Positions 16,913 to 24,319 of a stretch of 56,092 nucleotides of DNA are shown here, one piece after another. Positions within the stretch are counted from its first letter, which is position 1; the number at the start of each line of letters is the position of its first letter. Made by a program: the position numbers and the translations under genes. Under the pieces are notes generated by a model. It saw only the letters and a list, made by a program, of their open reading frames with translations, was not told the origin of the DNA and made no database searches. The stretch covers positions 1 to 56,092 of the forward strand of contig CALHLE010000021.1 of the NCBI GenBank assembly GCA_938034415.1, read 5' to 3'. The stretch is from an uncultured Anaerolineae bacterium. GTDB lineage: Bacteria > Chloroflexota > Anaerolineae > J036 > Brachytrichaceae.

Positions 16913-17566
16913 CTACTCGGCTCTTAGCGCCGCTTTTGCCGCGATGATGAATGCGCGCACTTTTGCGTGATCTTTTTTGCCGGGCTGCGCCTCGACGCCG
17001 CTGGCGACATCTACGCCCCAGGGCCGAATCATGCGAATCGCGTCGGCCACGTTGTCGGGCGTAAGGCCGCCGGCGAGCAACAGCCGGCAGCGCCGAGCCA
17101 GATCCATCGCTAATGATGCGTCGGCGCGCTGACCGGTGCCGCCGTAGCGCGTGGGGTGGTGGGCATCGAGTAAGAGGTCGGGCAGAAAGCCATCCGCGGC
17201 GCGCGCCGGGATAAACGCGGCGCTATCGGCGTCCCACACGCGAACAGCCTTATACGCGCGGCGACCGATCGCGGCGAGATCGGCGGGCGATTCATCCCCG
17301 CTGAGTTGCGCGTAGTCCAGGCCGGCGACGTCCATCATCTGTGATATGTGGGCCGGCGCTTCATTGACGAACACGCCCACGTATCGCGCGCGCGGCGCCT
17401 GTGGCGCGCGCGCCCGGATGTCGGCGATGAGCGCGCGCGCCTGGTCAAGCGTCACCGCGCGCGGACTCTTGGGGTAGAAGATGAAGCCGAGCAAGTCTGC
17501 GCCCGATTCAATCGCGCACAGCGCGTCGTCCAGATTGGTGATGCCGCAGATTTTGACGACCGTCAT
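16913..17566 (-). CDS. trpF: Phosphoribosylanthranilate isomerase
   Basis: The 217-residue TIM barrel fits TrpF, which converts phosphoribosylanthranilate to an anthranilate ribulose phosphate in tryptophan synthesis. Family features are VKICGIT at the N-terminus with the catalytic Cys, LGFIFYPKSPRAV, the Asp near LLDAHHPTRYGGTGQ, LLAGGLTPDNV and GVDVASGVEAQPGKKD at the C-terminus. Length is usual. No other trp gene lies in the window. The start is 61 bases from that of uvrC, which is divergent. A TATAGT box ends 8 bases before ATG 17566, so the mRNA should be leaderless. Confidence 0.93.
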   Translation of the reverse strand: MTVVKICGITNLDDALCAIESGADLLGFIFYPKSPRAVTLDQARALIADIRARAPQAPRARYVGVFVNEAPAHISQMMDVAGLDYAQLSGDESPADLAAIGRRAYKAVRVWDADSAAFIPARAADGFLPDLLLDAHHPTRYGGTGQRADASLAMDLARRCRLLLAGGLTPDNVADAIRMIRPWGVDVASGVEAQPGKKDHAKVRAFIIAAKAALRAE

Positions 17567-17574
17567 CTCCGGCG

Positions 17575-17580
17575 ACTATA
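17575..17580 (-). promoter_or_regulatory. -10 box TATAGT, leaderless trpF
   Basis: TATAGT on the minus strand ends 8 bases before the trpF ATG. Confidence 0.6.
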
Positions 17581-17613
17581 GCGCAAGGGCCGGGGGCGCC
17601 GGCCGGCGATGGC

Positions 17614-17619
17614 TAAAAT
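17614..17619 (+). promoter_or_regulatory. -10 box TAAAAT, leaderless uvrC
   Basis: TAAAAT ends 8 bases before ATG 17628. It is divergent from the trpF -10 box with 33 bases between them. Confidence 0.6.
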
Positions 17620-17627
17620 TTGCGCGT

Positions 17628-19553
17628 ATGCCTGTGCCTGAGCATCTGGAGGCGACCGTCAGGAATCTGCCGACGTTGCCGGGCTGCTATCTTTTCTACG
17701 ACAGCCGGGGCGAGGTTATCTACGTCGGCAAGGCAGTGAACCTGCGCAGCCGCGTGCGATCCTATTTCAACCCCAACACATGGGCCGCTCATCCGAAGAC
17801 TGGCCGAATGGTCAAAGAGATCGCGCGCATCGAGTTCGTCGTGCGCGGCAGTGAGCTGGAGGCGCTGATCCAGGAAGCCGAGCTGATCAAGAAGCATCGC
17901 CCACGCTACAACATCCGCCTGAAGGATGACAAGCGCTATCCGTATCTCAAGGTGACTTGGCAAGATGACTTCCCGACCGTTACGGTCACGCGGCGGATCG
18001 AGCGCGATGGGGCGCGCTATTACGGTCCGTATTCCAGCGCCAAAGCGGTGTATGCCACGCGCGACGCGCTGCGCAAGATGTTCCCCTTCCTTAACTGTGA
18101 TCGCGTGATCACCGGCCATGACACACGCGCCTGCATGTATTACGACATCAAGCTGTGCAGCGGCCCATGCATCGGCGCCATCAGCCGGGCCGAATACCGC
18201 GCCAACATTCAGCGCCTGTGCGACTTCCTCGAAGGTAAGAGCGAGCAAGTGATCGCCGACGTGCGCGCGCGTATGGAACGCGCAGCCAGCGCTTATCAGT
18301 TTGAGAGGGCAGCCGAATACCGCGATCAGCTCAAAGCGCTGGAGCACGTGGTCGAGAAGCAGCGCGTCGTCAGCAGCGCCGGCACCGATCAGGATGTGAT
18401 CGCCTTTGCGCGCGACGAAGGCGAGACCTGCGTGCAGGTGCTCTTCATTCGCGGCGGCAAGCTGCTGGGCCAGGAATACTTCGTGCTCGACGGCGCGGAA
18501 GGCGAAGATGATCAGAGCGTGCTCGACGCGTTCATCAAGCGCTTCTACGACGAGGCGGCTTACGTGCCGCCGGAGGTGCTGTTGCCGACGCTAGTCGAAG
18601 AGGCTAACATCATCGAAAACTGGTTGAAGCAAAAGCGCGGCGCGGCAGTGAAGATTCGCGCCCCGCAGGCCGGCGCCGACGCCAGCTTAGTCGAGCTGGC
18701 GCGGCAGAATGCCCAGGAGCAGCTTGCGACGTTGAAGGCGCAATGGCGCGAGGACAGCGTGCGCCAGGAAGCGGTGTTAAAGGAGCTGCAGGAAGCGCTC
18801 GACTTGCCTCGCTTGCCGGTGCGCATCGAGTGCTATGACATCAGCAACACCCAGGGCGCGGCCATCGTCGGCAGCATGGTGGTGTTCGTTCATGGCGTGC
18901 CGAAGAAGAGCGACTATCGCCGCTTTAACATCCGGGACATCGCCGGCCCGAACGACTTTGAGAGCCTGCGGCAGATGCTGCGACGGCGGTTCCAGCGGTG
19001 GAAGGACGCTCACGGCGGGAAACCAGAGCAAGGGGATATGGCGCAGCAGCAGGATGGACGGTCTCGCATTCCCACAGCCTCGCCATCCCTCAGTCTGAAG
19101 AGAGGGAACGATATGAGCTGGGCCTTGCTGCCCGACCTGATCATCATTGACGGCGGCAAAGGTCAGCTCAGCGTCGCGGTCGAAGTGCTGCGTGAGTTCG
19201 ACCTAGCCCACATCGTGCCTGTCGTATCGCTGGCCAAGCAGAAGGAGGAAATCTTCCTGCCGGGCAGGGCAGACTCGATCTTGTTGCCGCGCAACGCCCA
19301 GAGCTTCTTCCTCGTGCAGCGCATCCGCGACGAGGCGCATCGCTACGGAATCACCGGCCATCGTCGGCAGCGCGAGAAGATCGGCCTGGCCTCGCAGCTC
19401 GACGCGCTGGCGGGTGTCGGACCGGCGCGCCGCAAGAAGCTGCTCACAACTTTTGGCTCGATCGAGGGCATTCGCGCCGCGAGCATGGAGGAGTTGGCCA
19501 AAGTGGTGCCGCGGCCCGTGGCCGAGGCGATCAAAGACGGGCTGGGCAGCTAA
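17628..19553 (+). CDS. uvrC: Excinuclease ABC subunit C
   Basis: The 641-residue protein is the dual-incision nuclease of nucleotide excision repair. The N-terminal GIY-YIG domain (GCYLFYDSRGEVIYVGKA) makes the 3' cut. A UVR motif for UvrB contact is around residues 205-240 (YQFERAAEYRDQLKAL). The RNase H-like domain for the 5' cut has IECYDISNTQGAAIVGSMV and LIIIDGGKGQL. Two helix-hairpin-helix motifs end the protein (LAGVGPARRKKLL). Between the two halves of the RNase H domain lies a Gln/Ser/Pro-rich linker of roughly 45 residues, which is long and looks poorly conserved. ATG 17628 is chosen because a TAAAAT -10 box ends 8 bases before it and the next residues align with the family start. 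Confidence 0.95.
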   Translation: MPVPEHLEATVRNLPTLPGCYLFYDSRGEVIYVGKAVNLRSRVRSYFNPNTWAAHPKTGRMVKEIARIEFVVRGSELEALIQEAELIKKHRPRYNIRLKDDKRYPYLKVTWQDDFPTVTVTRRIERDGARYYGPYSSAKAVYATRDALRKMFPFLNCDRVITGHDTRACMYYDIKLCSGPCIGAISRAEYRANIQRLCDFLEGKSEQVIADVRARMERAASAYQFERAAEYRDQLKALEHVVEKQRVVSSAGTDQDVIAFARDEGETCVQVLFIRGGKLLGQEYFVLDGAEGEDDQSVLDAFIKRFYDEAAYVPPEVLLPTLVEEANIIENWLKQKRGAAVKIRAPQAGADASLVELARQNAQEQLATLKAQWREDSVRQEAVLKELQEALDLPRLPVRIECYDISNTQGAAIVGSMVVFVHGVPKKSDYRRFNIRDIAGPNDFESLRQMLRRRFQRWKDAHGGKPEQGDMAQQQDGRSRIPTASPSLSLKRGNDMSWALLPDLIIIDGGKGQLSVAVEVLREFDLAHIVPVVSLAKQKEEIFLPGRADSILLPRNAQSFFLVQRIRDEAHRYGITGHRRQREKIGLASQLDALAGVGPARRKKLLTTFGSIEGIRAASMEELAKVVPRPVAEAIKDGLGS

Positions 19554-19589
19554 TCGCGGCGGCCCTCGGTCTGGTATCATGCCAGAATC

Positions 19590-19662
19590 GGGCCTGTAGC
19601 TCAGCGGTGAGAGCAGTCGGCTCATAACCGATTGGTCGCTGGTTCGAATCCAGCCGGGCCCA
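19590..19662 (+). tRNA. tRNA with CAT anticodon (Met or lysidine-modified Ile2)
   Basis: A full cloverleaf is visible: acceptor GGGCCTG pairs with CGGGCCC (one T-G pair), D arm GCTC/GAGC, anticodon arm GTCGG/CCGAT with loop CTCATAA, variable TGGTC, T arm GCTGG/CCAGC with TTCGAAT, discriminator A. No CCA is encoded. The CTCATAA loop and TGGTC variable loop resemble tRNA-Ile2 of E. coli as I remember it, whereas many elongator Met tRNAs have TTCATAA. The identity cannot be settled by eye. It sits 36 bases after uvrC, with a TATCAT -10 candidate at 19575-19580. Confidence 0.92.
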
Positions 19663-19717
19663 TCTTGGGGCGAGCTGCTGTGACCCTTGAAGTCAACTCG
19701 CTCGCCTTAGCGTGTCT

Positions 19718-20656
19718 ATGTCGGTCGTCACGCTCACGCAGCGCTTTCTTGCGCCGCCGGCTGAAGCGTCTTATTCTGTTCGCACCGTTTACATTCCCCC
19801 CGCGCAGCTCGAAGTGCCGCAAACGCTCATCCGGCGGTTCAACGTGTCATCTGAGCAGGCCGAGCTGTTGCGTCGCCAGGCGGCGAATGCGCGCCAGCCG
19901 GGCACGTGGCTGCAGCCTCACACGTGGAACGGGGCCGTCGCCCTGCTTATTTGCGGCGCCGGTGACAACCGTCATGCGTTCAAGTGGTTGCTCTTTCGCC
20001 GGCTGCTTGAGCGCAACATCGCCGTGCTCACCTTGGACCCGCCCGGACATGGGGAATTCATGTCCGTGCCTTGCACGGTGGACAATGCCCGCCGCGCGGC
20101 GCGCGCTGCACTGGACTGGCTGTGCGACCAGCCCGGCGCGCGAAGCGTCGGCGCGATCGGCATCAGCTTCGGCGGCAATCAAGTGCTGGACCTCGCGGCG
20201 CATGATGAGCGCGTGGCGGCGTTGGTCACGATCTCTGCGCCGGTGAAGCTGCCGCCGGTGACGCCCTTGACGATTGCCCGTGAATCGCTCGGCTTGCTGT
20301 GCCTGCCGCGTAATCTCGCGTTGCTGCGCTACCAGTCGCTGCCCAAGATGTGGGCCGAATGGCGAAGCATGAATGGCGCGTGGTTTGGCGAGAGCTTATA
20401 CGACATGATCGCGCGCTTCGACGCCCTACAAGCCGTCCGCGCAATCGGTCAGCGCCCCAAAATGTTCGTTCATGGCAAGTGTGATGTGGCCGTGCCGCCC
20501 ATCAATGCCAAGCGGTTATACGAGGCATCCGAGCCGGAGCGCGAGCTACTCCTGATCTCGCAAGCCACCCATCTCAGCGTCATCCTCTTCGACAAGGAGA
20601 TGACGCAGATGGCCGACTGGCTGGCGGCTAAACTTGCGAACACCGCCAAGCCATGA
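19718..20656 (+). CDS. Alpha/beta hydrolase
   Basis: This is a 312-residue serine hydrolase. The nucleophile elbow is GISFGG (about residue 151), the oxyanion region is RNIAVLTLDPPGHGE, the acid is probably Asp in HGKCDVAVPP, and the base is His in ISQATHLSVILFD. It starts with a long unaligned N-terminus of about 65 residues before the core fold, which could hold a lid or cap. A GTG at 19712 is an alternative start, two residues longer. Substrate cannot be inferred. It follows the tRNA on the same strand. A 9-bp stem at 20693-20719 may end its transcript. Confidence 0.8.
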   Translation: MSVVTLTQRFLAPPAEASYSVRTVYIPPAQLEVPQTLIRRFNVSSEQAELLRRQAANARQPGTWLQPHTWNGAVALLICGAGDNRHAFKWLLFRRLLERNIAVLTLDPPGHGEFMSVPCTVDNARRAARAALDWLCDQPGARSVGAIGISFGGNQVLDLAAHDERVAALVTISAPVKLPPVTPLTIARESLGLLCLPRNLALLRYQSLPKMWAEWRSMNGAWFGESLYDMIARFDALQAVRAIGQRPKMFVHGKCDVAVPPINAKRLYEASEPERELLLISQATHLSVILFDKEMTQMADWLAAKLANTAKP

Positions 20657-20692
20657 GCGGGTGCATTTCTCTGCAGGGTCGGCGAGACACGG

Positions 20693-20719
20693 TCAGGCGC
20701 AGGCATTGCTTGCGCCTGA
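20693..20719 (+). terminator. Hairpin after the alpha/beta hydrolase gene
   Basis: TCAGGCGCA (20693-20701) pairs perfectly with TGCGCCTGA (20711-20719) around a 9-base loop. No T-run follows, so termination is not certain. Confidence 0.4.
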
Positions 20720-20807
20720 TCGCGATATGTTGCGCATGCCCTTCGCCAGAAATGTACCTCCTGGCCTAGCCCAGATTGGCGCTTGTAAAAATCAAATAAA
20801 TGTCGGG

Positions 20808-20813
20808 CATAAT
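20808..20813 (+). promoter_or_regulatory. Candidate promoter of the coiled-coil gene
   Basis: CATAAT at 20808-20813 has TTGTAA at 20783-20788, spaced 19 bases. An AT-rich stretch lies between. The leader of about 30 bases carries GGAGGT at 20841-20846. Confidence 0.45.
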
Positions 20814-20853
20814 TACCTTCTGTAAGCACGATTTCGATCGGGAGGTAATCCGA

Positions 20854-21270
20854 ATGTCCGAGCAGAATGCGCAACAGTCTTCAATCGAGCGCGAACTTAA
20901 CAAGCTGGGAGAGAATTTGGGCAATCTCTTCCGCGCGATGTGGGAGTCGGAGGAGCGCAAGAGCATTGAGCGCGAGGTGACGGCCAACTTGGAGCGGCTG
21001 AACGCGCGCATGAACGAAATGGTCGAGAAGGTGCGCGCCAATAAAGTGGCGGCCAATCTCAAACAGAGTGTGAAGGAGGCCTGGGAGACCGCGCATGGCC
21101 CGCAGATCCTGAACGAGCTACAAGCGGGGTTGGCCGATATGCTTCACAAGCTGAATGAGGAGATCGCCAAGCGCGCCCAACCGGCCCAGGAAGTACGGCC
21201 GGATGAGCCGTCTGCCCGGCAGACGGCTAACGGTGAGCCGGTCGGCATGAGTGAAGCCAAGCCGGAGTAA
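20854..21270 (+). CDS. Small amphipathic coiled-coil protein, unknown function
   Basis: The 138-residue product is rich in Glu, Lys, Ala and Asn. Residues 8-110 form amphipathic helices with heptad-like leucine, valine and methionine spacing, e.g. ELNKLGENLGNLFRAMW and NLERLNARMNEMVEKV. The last 30 residues are Pro/Glu-rich and disordered. There is no signal peptide or membrane segment. Such make-up resembles small helical, apolipoprotein-like or stress proteins, but no family was recognised. A strong GGAGGT lies 7 bases before ATG 20854, so this is a leadered gene, unlike many neighbours. It is convergent with the enolase-family gene. Confidence 0.7.
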   Translation: MSEQNAQQSSIERELNKLGENLGNLFRAMWESEERKSIEREVTANLERLNARMNEMVEKVRANKVAANLKQSVKEAWETAHGPQILNELQAGLADMLHKLNEEIAKRAQPAQEVRPDEPSARQTANGEPVGMSEAKPE

Positions 21271-21299
21271 GGTCGCGCATCGCGCATCCCTCTGCAAAC

Positions 21300-21326
21300 G
21301 CAAGGCGCGGGGGAAACGCGCCTTGC
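21300..21326. terminator. Hairpin between convergent genes
   Basis: GCAAGGCGCG (21300-21309) pairs perfectly with CGCGCCTTGC (21317-21326) around a 7-base loop. It lies between a plus-strand stop (21270) and a minus-strand stop (21343), so it could serve both. There is no T-run on either side. Confidence 0.5.
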
Positions 21327-21342
21327 GATGTGCGCTTGCATC

Positions 21343-22467
21343 CTACCGCTCGAAGACCTCGTGACGCAGGGTGATCCGGCGCAGGCGCTCCGGCACAACG
21401 TTGACGCCAAGGCCCAGGCCGGTGGGCACGCTGAGCGTCCCATCGCTGTTGATCTCGAAGGGCGGCTCGATCACATCCGGGTTGTAGTAGCGGTTGCTCG
21501 CGCTCAGGTCGCTGGGGAGCGTGAAGTTGGGCAGCGCTGCCAGCGCCAGGTTCAACGCGCGGCCGATGCCGGTCTCGAGCATGCCGCCGCACCACACGGG
21601 GACGTTGTGCGCCTCGCAGATGTCATGCACGGTGATCGCGTGCGTCAGCCCGCCCACGCGCCCCTGCTTGATGTTGATGATCCGGCACGCGCCTAGCTCG
21701 ATAGCCATGCGGGCGTGGTCGGGTGTGTGGATGCTCTCATCCAGGCAGATCGGCGTCTTGAGCTGAGGCTGCAGCTTGCTGTGCTCGTAGATGTCGTCAT
21801 AGCCCAGCGGCTGCTCGATCATCAGCAGGTTCAAGTCATCCATCTGCTTGAACAGCTCGGCATCCTGCAGCGTATAGGCGCTGTTGGCGTCCACCATCAG
21901 CATCTGATCGGGGAAGGCGGCGCGGGCGGCGCGCACGTCGTGCAGGTCGCGTCCCGGCTTGATCTTCATCTTGATGCGGAGATAGCCGTATTTCAGGAAG
22001 CCCTCGATTCGCTCAAGCAGCTTCTCGGTCGTCGGCTGGATGCCGATGCTGACGCCGACGACGATGCGGTCTTTCATCGGCCGGCCGGTCACTCGGCCGA
22101 TGTAGTCGCGCAGGCTCAAGCCGGCCTGTTGCGCGGCGATGTCCCACAGCGCGGCTTCCAGCGCAGCCTTGGCCATGTTGTGGCCGCGCACGCGACCGAA
22201 GCGCGCCGGTGCCTCGCGCGGATCGCCGATGGGCGCGCTGAACAGCGCCGGAATGAGATAGCCGGTCATCACGTGCCAGTTGGTCGTGACGGTCTCGTAG
22301 GAGTAGCCGGGGTCGGCATCGGCCACGCTCTCGCCCCAACCGGTCACGCCGTCGGCGGTGATGCGCACCAGGGTGCTCTCGCGGTCGGTCGTCACGCCGA
22401 AACTGGTCTCGAACGGGGCGACGAGTGGGATGCGAATGTGGAAAAGTTCAACGCGTTCGATGTTCAT
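21343..22467 (-). CDS. Enolase-superfamily enzyme, OSBS/N-succinylamino acid racemase type
   Basis: The 374-residue protein is of the muconate-lactonising subgroup. Catalytic and metal residues can be traced: K166/K168 in RIKMKIK, D193 in VDANS, E218 in IEQPL, D243 in LDES and K267 in INIKQGRVGG. The N-terminal capping domain (PFETSFGVTTDRESTLV) and the GWGES segment fit o-succinylbenzoate synthases that are often also N-succinylamino acid racemases. No other menaquinone gene is in the window, so MenC versus racemase cannot be decided. ATG 22467 matches the usual MNIERVEL start. The 2-hydroxyacid dehydrogenase gene lies 70 bases upstream on the same strand, so they may be co-transcribed. Confidence 0.85.
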   Translation of the reverse strand: MNIERVELFHIRIPLVAPFETSFGVTTDRESTLVRITADGVTGWGESVADADPGYSYETVTTNWHVMTGYLIPALFSAPIGDPREAPARFGRVRGHNMAKAALEAALWDIAAQQAGLSLRDYIGRVTGRPMKDRIVVGVSIGIQPTTEKLLERIEGFLKYGYLRIKMKIKPGRDLHDVRAARAAFPDQMLMVDANSAYTLQDAELFKQMDDLNLLMIEQPLGYDDIYEHSKLQPQLKTPICLDESIHTPDHARMAIELGACRIINIKQGRVGGLTHAITVHDICEAHNVPVWCGGMLETGIGRALNLALAALPNFTLPSDLSASNRYYNPDVIEPPFEINSDGTLSVPTGLGLGVNVVPERLRRITLRHEVFER

Positions 22468-22537
22468 GGTGGGCGGCGGAGGAGAGTTGTCTGTGGTGAG
22501 TTGTTGTTCGCCAATTATCAATCATGACCTCTATCAA

Positions 22538-23503
22538 TCATGACCTCGCCGGCGTGAGCGGGTTCTTCAGCGGCTCGCCGCGCAAGGCGCGGGCGACCTC
22601 CTCGGCGGCGTTGACCTGCAGTTGGATCATCGCCTCTTCGGAATACCAGGCGGCGTGCGGATGAAGGATGACGTTCGGCGCGTTGCGGATGGGGTGGTCG
22701 GCGGGCAGCGGCTCCTGCTCGAACACGTCGAGCGCTGCACCGGCGAGTCTGCCCATCCGCAGCGCGTCCGCCAGCGCCCGCGTATCCACGATTGCCCCGC
22801 GCGCCACGTTGATCAGATAGGCGCTGGGCTTCATCTTGCCGATCACTTCGGCGTTGATGAGGTGGCGCGTCTCCGGCGTGAGCGGTGTATGGATGGAGAT
22901 GAAGTCCGCCTCGCGGAGCAGCGTATCGAGGTCCACGAGCGCTGCGCCGACCGCCTGCGCGCGCTCCGACGAAAGATACTTGTCGTGCGCGATCACGCGC
23001 ATCCCAAAGCCGAGCGCGCGCCGGGCCACTGCGCTGCCAATGCGCCCCATGCCGATCAAACCGAGCGTCTGGCCCTCGATGCGATGCGCCGGCTTAGCCG
23101 TCTTCAGCGTCGCCCATTCGCCGCGCCGCACGCTCGCGTCGAGCGGGATTACCTTGCGCGCCAGCGCCAGCAGCAGCGCCATGGCGTGGTCGGCCACTTC
23201 GGGAATGCAATAGTCGGGCACGTTGGCGACCTGGATGCCGCGCGCGGCAGCAGCCGGCACGTCAATCGTCTCGTAGCCGACGCCGTAGCGCACAACGCAG
23301 CGCAGCCGAGGCAGGGCATCCATCACGCGGGCCGTGATGGGCACAAAGCCGATGATCAGCGCGTCGGCATCGCGCGCGGCGCGGATCACATCCTCCTCGG
23401 TGCGCAGTGGGCTGAGGTCTATCACTTCTGCTAGGCCGGCGAGCACACTGCGTTCTGGGTCAAGCGAGGGAAACGCGTGGTCGGTGACAACTACTTTGTA
23501 CAT
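22538..23503 (-). CDS. D-isomer-specific 2-hydroxyacid dehydrogenase
   Basis: The 321-residue protein belongs to the D-2-hydroxyacid dehydrogenase family (PGDH, glyoxylate/hydroxypyruvate reductase, CtBP). The NAD site is LGLIGMGRIGSAVARRALGFG. The catalytic Arg is in INVARGAIVD, the Glu in FEQEPLP and the His in LHPHAAWYSEEA. The exact substrate cannot be read. ATG 23503 begins the first strand (YKVVVTDH); a TTG at 23527 is an alternative. A divergent promoter for greA lies upstream and appears to share its -35 region. It precedes the enolase-superfamily gene, which suggests a common pathway for a hydroxy- or amino-acid derivative. Confidence 0.88.
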   Translation of the reverse strand: MYKVVVTDHAFPSLDPERSVLAGLAEVIDLSPLRTEEDVIRAARDADALIIGFVPITARVMDALPRLRCVVRYGVGYETIDVPAAAARGIQVANVPDYCIPEVADHAMALLLALARKVIPLDASVRRGEWATLKTAKPAHRIEGQTLGLIGMGRIGSAVARRALGFGMRVIAHDKYLSSERAQAVGAALVDLDTLLREADFISIHTPLTPETRHLINAEVIGKMKPSAYLINVARGAIVDTRALADALRMGRLAGAALDVFEQEPLPADHPIRNAPNVILHPHAAWYSEEAMIQLQVNAAEEVARALRGEPLKNPLTPARS

Positions 23504-23531
23504 AAACTTTTCAGGATGCGACCGCAAACGC

Positions 23532-23562
23532 CTTATAAATTATGCAAAACCGTTCTTGTCAA
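23532..23562 (-). promoter_or_regulatory. Candidate promoter of the 2-hydroxyacid dehydrogenase gene
   Basis: On the minus strand, TTGACA occupies 23562-23557 and an AT-rich stretch including TATAAG lies at 23542-23532. The spacing is 17-19 bases depending on which -10 is used. The -35 overlaps that of the greA promoter on the other strand. Confidence 0.5.
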
Positions 23563-23584
23563 CCACGGGCGAATCGGGTATACT
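23556..23584 (+). promoter_or_regulatory. greA promoter
   Basis: TTGTCA (23556-23561) and TATACT (23579-23584) are 17 bases apart, a near-consensus sigma-70 promoter. Transcription would start near 23591, leaving a leader of about 170 bases before greA. Confidence 0.75.
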
Positions 23585-23616
23585 TGCCTTACGTTACATT
23601 CATGTCGTCGGTAGAG

Positions 23617-23645
23617 TAGAGGCGTTTGCGCGGCGCCTCTATTTT
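23617..23645 (+). promoter_or_regulatory. Attenuator-like hairpin in the greA leader
   Basis: TAGAGGCG (23617-23624) pairs perfectly with CGCCTCTA (23634-23641) around a 9-base loop and is followed by TTTT (23642-23645). It lies about 25 bases after the predicted start of transcription and over 110 bases before greA. No plus-strand gene ends upstream, so it is not a terminator for a neighbour. E. coli greA has a comparable leader terminator that yields the GraL RNAs. Confidence 0.6.
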
Positions 23646-23760
23646 AATTCTGACATTGCTGCGTGACACTCGTTGTCCGATGTTGTGGCGTGACGCTTGT
23701 TAGTGACAACCGGTATCAACTGCGCCAATGCAGATCGTTCAGAAGGTAGGTAGATGCACG

Positions 23761-24234
23761 ATGATCGAACAGGAATATCTCACTCCAGAGGGTTTGAAGC
23801 GGCTCGAAGAAGAGCTGGAGTATTTGAAGACCGTTCGCCGGGCCGAGGTCGCTCAGCGATTGCATGACGCGATGGCCGAGGGTGAGGTCGAGGAGAATCC
23901 CGAGTACGAGGATGCCAAGAATGAGCAGGCCTTTGTGGAGGGGCGCATTCTGGAGATCGAGACCATCCTTGCCAACGCCGTGCTGATTGAGAACAAGGGT
24001 CCATCCAATGAGGTGCGCCTGGGCAGCAAGGTCACCATCACCGAGATCGGCTCCGGTCACAAAGAGCACTACATCATCGTCGGTTCGGCCGAGGCCGACC
24101 CGGCCAGCGGGCGAATCAGCAACGAATCGCCGCTGGGCCGCGCTTTGCTCGGCCACAAGGTGAACGACATCGTCTCCGTGCAAGCGCCTGAGGGCGAGAT
24201 CAAGTACAAAGTCACCCACATCGCGAACAAGTGA
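23761..24234 (+). CDS. greA: Transcription elongation factor GreA
   Basis: The 157-residue product fits GreA, which enters the secondary channel of RNA polymerase and stimulates cleavage of backtracked transcripts. The N-terminal antiparallel coiled coil (about 1-75) has acidic tip residues in EVEENPEYEDAKNEQAF. The C-terminal FKBP-like domain (about 80-157) includes VGSAEADP, SNESPLGRALLGHKVND and the ending seen in the family. ATG 23761 is chosen since GAAGGTAGG (23742-23750) lies before it; ATG 23728 would add eleven residues. The long leader with a hairpin suggests attenuation. A clear terminator follows the gene. Confidence 0.95.
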   Translation: MIEQEYLTPEGLKRLEEELEYLKTVRRAEVAQRLHDAMAEGEVEENPEYEDAKNEQAFVEGRILEIETILANAVLIENKGPSNEVRLGSKVTITEIGSGHKEHYIIVGSAEADPASGRISNESPLGRALLGHKVNDIVSVQAPEGEIKYKVTHIANK

Positions 24235-24274
24235 TCTGAAGCTGCATTCGGCTGCGCGGATCGGACGGGAGAGG

Positions 24275-24308
24275 AGCCATCGCAATCGCGGTGGCTTTTG
24301 CATTTCTA
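24275..24308 (+). terminator. Terminator of greA
   Basis: AGCCATCGC (24275-24283) pairs with GCGGTGGCT (24288-24296, one T-G pair) around AATC. TTTTGCATTT follows. It lies 40 bases after the greA stop and separates greA from the helicase pair. Confidence 0.75.
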
Positions 24309-24319
24309 ACCAGCCGGGC

